Part shown: piece after piece, positions 61,001-64,000 of the stretch | Layout: each line of letters begins with the position of its first letter | How positions within the stretch are numbered: position 1 is the stretch's first letter | Assembly (NCBI GenBank): GCA_043228905.1 | Contig: JBHGNT010000032.1 | Coordinates: 248,001 to 312,000, forward strand | Direction of reading: 5' to 3' | Source of the DNA: Azolla caroliniana | Taxonomy: Eukaryota; Polypodiophyta | DNA: 64,000 bases | Made by a program: the position numbers and the translations under genes | Notes under the pieces: generated by a model | Seen by the model: the letters and a program-made list of their open reading frames with translations, nothing else | Told to the model about the DNA's origin: nothing | Database searches by the model: none

Positions 61001-64000
61001 CTGTTCTCAACTCCCTCCTCAAGTTTGCTATTTTCGTCATGTCTCTCGACCTGGGTTTCAAAATCTTGATTTTTTAATTCCATATCATAGCTAGCGTTGT
61101 TGGCTTCGATTCGCATGTTTGAACACAAAAATCCGATATCACACGAGCCAGGTATGAACATTTTAATTTACTCAAGGGCTCCTCTCAACTCTCTCCTCAA
61201 GTTTGCTATTTTCGTCATGTCTCTCGACCTGAGTTTGAAATTCTTGATTTTTTAATTCCATATCATAGCTAGCGTTGTTGGCTTCGATTCGCATGTTTGA
61301 ACACAAAAATCCGATATCACACGAGCCAGGTATGAACATTTTAATTTACTCAAGGGCTCTTCTCAACTCCCTCCTCAAGTTTGCTATTTTCGTCATGTCT
61401 CTCGACCTGAGTTTCAAAATCTTGATTTTTTAATTCCATATCATAGCTAGCGTTGTTGGCTTCGATTCACATGTTTGAACACAAAAATCCGATATCACAC
61501 GAGCCAGGTATGAACATTTTAATTTACTCAAGGGCTCCTCTCAACTCCCTCCTCAAGTTTGGTATTTTGTCATGTCTCTCGACCTGAGTTTCAAAATCTT
61601 GATTTTTTAATTCCATATCATACCTCCCGTAGTTGGCTTCGATTCGCATGTTTGAACACAAAAATCCGATATCACACGAGCCAGGTATGAATATTTTAAT
61701 TACTTAAGGGCTCCTCTCAACTCCCTCCTCAAGTTTGCTATTTTCGTCATGTCTCTCGACCTGAGTTTCAAAATCTTGATTTTTTAATTCCATATCATAG
61801 CTAACGTTGTTAGCTTTGATTCGCATGTTTGAACACAAAAATCCGATATCACACGAGCCAGGTATGAACATTTTAATTTACTCAAGGGCTCCTCTCAACT
61901 CCCTCCTCAAGTTTGCTATTTTCGTCATGTCTCTCGACCTGAGTTTCAAAATCTTGATTTTTTAATTCCATATCATAGCTAGCGTTGTTGGCTTCGATTC
62001 GCATGTTTGAACACAAAAATCCGATATCACACGAGCCAGGTATGAACATTTTAATTTACTCAAGGGCTCCTCTCAACTCCCTCCTCAAGTTTGCTATTTT
62101 CGTCATGTCTCTCGACCTGAGTTTCAAAATCTTGATTTTTTAATTCCATATCATAGCTAGCGTTGTTGGCTTCGATTCGCATGTTTGAACACAAAAATCC
62201 GATATCACACGAGCCAGGTATGAACATTTTAATTTACTCAAGGGCTCCTCTCAACTCCCTCCTCAAGTTTGCTATTTTCGTCATGTCTCTCGACCTGAGT
62301 TTCAAAATCTTGATTTTTTAATTCCATATCATAGCTAGCGTTGTTGGCTTCGATTCACATGTTTGAACACAAAAATCCGATATCACACGACCCAGGTATG
62401 AACATTTTAATTTACTCAAGGGCTCCTCTCAACTCCCTCCTCAAGTTTGGTATTTTGTCATGTCTCTCGACCTGAGTTTCAAAATCTTGATTTTTTAATT
62501 CCATATCATACCTCCCGTAGTTGGCTTCGATTCGCATGTTTGAACACAAAAATCCGATATCACACGAGCCAGGTATGAATATTTTAATTACTTAAGGGCT
62601 CCTCTCAACTCCCTCCTCAAGTTTGCTATTTTCGTCATGTCTCTCGACCTGAGTTTCAAAATCTTGATTTTTTAATTCCATATCATAGCTAACGTTGTTA
62701 GCTTTGATTCGCATGTTTGAACACAAAAATCCGATATCACACGAGCCAGGTATGAACATTTTAATTTACTCAAGGGCTCCTCTCAACTCCCTCCTCAAGT
62801 TTGCTATTTTCGTCATGTCTCTCGACCTGAGTTTCAAAATCTTGATTTTTTAATTCCATATCATAGCTAGCGTTGTTGGCTTCGATTCGCATGTTTGAAC
62901 ACAAAAATCCGATATCACACGAGCCAGGTATGAACATTTTAATTTACTCAAGGGCTCCTCTCAACTCCCTCCTCAAGTTTGGTATTTTGTCATGTCTCTC
63001 GACCTGAGTTTCAAAATCTTGATTTTTTAATTCCATATCATAGCTAGCGTTGTTGGCTTCGATTCGCATGTTTGAACACAAAAATCCGATATCACACGAG
63101 CCAGGTATGAACATTTTAATTTACTCAAGGGCTCCTCTCAACTCCCTCCTCAAGTTTGCTATTTTCGTCATGTCTCTCGACCTGAGTTTCAAAATCTTGA
63201 TTTTTTAATTCCATATCATAGCTAACGTTGTTAGCTTTGATTCGCATGTTTGAACACAAAAATCCGATATCACACGAGCCAGGTATGAACATTTTAATTT
63301 ACTCAAGGGCTCCTCTCAACTCACTCCTCAAATTTGCTATTTTCGTCATGTCTCTCGACCTGAGTTTGAAATTCTTGATTTTTTAATTCCATATCATAGC
63401 TAGCGTTGTTAGCTTCGTTTGGCATGTTTGAACATAAAAATCGGATATCACACGAGCCAGGTATGAACATTTTAATTTACTCAAGGGCTGTTTTCAACTC
63501 ACTCCTCAAATTTGCTATTTTCGTCATGTCTCTCGACCTGGGTTTCAAAATCTTGATTTTTTAATTCCATATCAAAGCTCGCGTTGTTGGCTTCGATTCG
63601 CATGTTTGAACACAAAAATCCGATATCACACCAGCCAGGTATGAACATTTTAATTTACTCAAGGGCTGTTTTCAACTCCCTCCTCAAGTTTGCTATTTTC
63701 GTCATGTCTCTCGACCTGGGTTTCAAAATCTTGATTTTTTAATTCCATATGATAGCTAGCGTTGTTGGCTTCGATTCGCATGTTTGAACACAAAAATCCG
63801 ATATCACACGAGCCAGGTATGAACATTTTAATTTACTCAAGGGCTCCTCTCAACTCCCTCCTCAAGTTTGCTATTTTCGTCATGTCTGTCGACCTGAGTT
63901 TCAAAATCTTGATTTTTTAATTCCATATCATAGCTAGCGTTGTTGGCTTTGATTCGCATGTTTGAACACAAAAATCCGATATCACACGAGCCAGGTATGA

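Larger units (their letters stand above)
46742..64000. repeat. 178-bp satellite array, right arm (about 97 monomers)
   Basis: Same satellite and orientation as the left arm. The first kilobase matches the left-arm region near 25.3-26.5 kb in variant order, including the rare tttcctcaggggctcc marker at 47299. The segment from about 48190 to 48496 matches the sequence immediately left of the retroelement (36930-37220). From about 55 kb on, blocks with the acctcccgtag marker recur (55755, 58776, 61622, 62512; the last two 890 bp or five monomers apart). No gene or RNA is seen. Confidence 0.97.

Overview
The window is eukaryotic repetitive DNA. About 54.5 kb is one tandem satellite family with a 178-bp monomer: roughly 209 monomers left of a 9.5-kb insertion and roughly 97 right of it. 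The insertion is a pair of Penelope-like retroelement (PLE) copies on the minus strand. No host gene, tRNA or rRNA is visible. The element carries many TTTAGGG-like heptamers, the plant/algal-type telomere repeat also used by several protist groups, so a plant, alga or protist is more likely than an animal or typical fungus. This is an inference, not an identification.

Layout: 1-37220 satellite; 37221-43343 PLE copy A, carrying ORF1 and the reverse transcriptase; 43344-46741 PLE copy B, the same element cut off at its 5' end inside the RT gene; 46742-64000 satellite. The copies are head-to-tail with a constant 6124-bp offset and no length difference over about 3.4 kb, except a 21-bp duplication at the broken end of copy B. 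In element orientation (right to left) the order is partial copy then full copy, the 'pseudo-LTR' arrangement known from PLEs.

How the element seems to work: (1) each copy has a hammerhead ribozyme motif downstream of the RT gene (37902-37960 and 44026-44084, minus strand). Cleavage at both would release an RNA of exactly one 6124-nt unit. (2) ORF1 ends in a textbook -1 frameshift signal: an in-frame A AAA AAC heptamer, a 5-nt spacer and a 16-bp hairpin. The -1 frame runs without a stop into the RT, predicting a Gag-Pol-like fusion of about 1535 residues. I consider this the most notable feature. (3) The RT has all PLE motifs but ends without a GIY-YIG nuclease, as in endonuclease-deficient, telomere-associated PLEs (Athena/Coprina type). 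The sense strand of its 3' region carries CCCTAAA-type sequence that could pair with a telomeric G-strand. (4) ORF1 encodes an Asn-Pro/Lys-Pro-rich tract whose DNA is itself degenerate telomere-like repeat.

The satellite shows nested higher-order duplications (for example 2278-bp 13-mers, 3556-bp 20-mers and blocks 3380 bp apart). Short open frames in it are chance products of the repeat, not genes.
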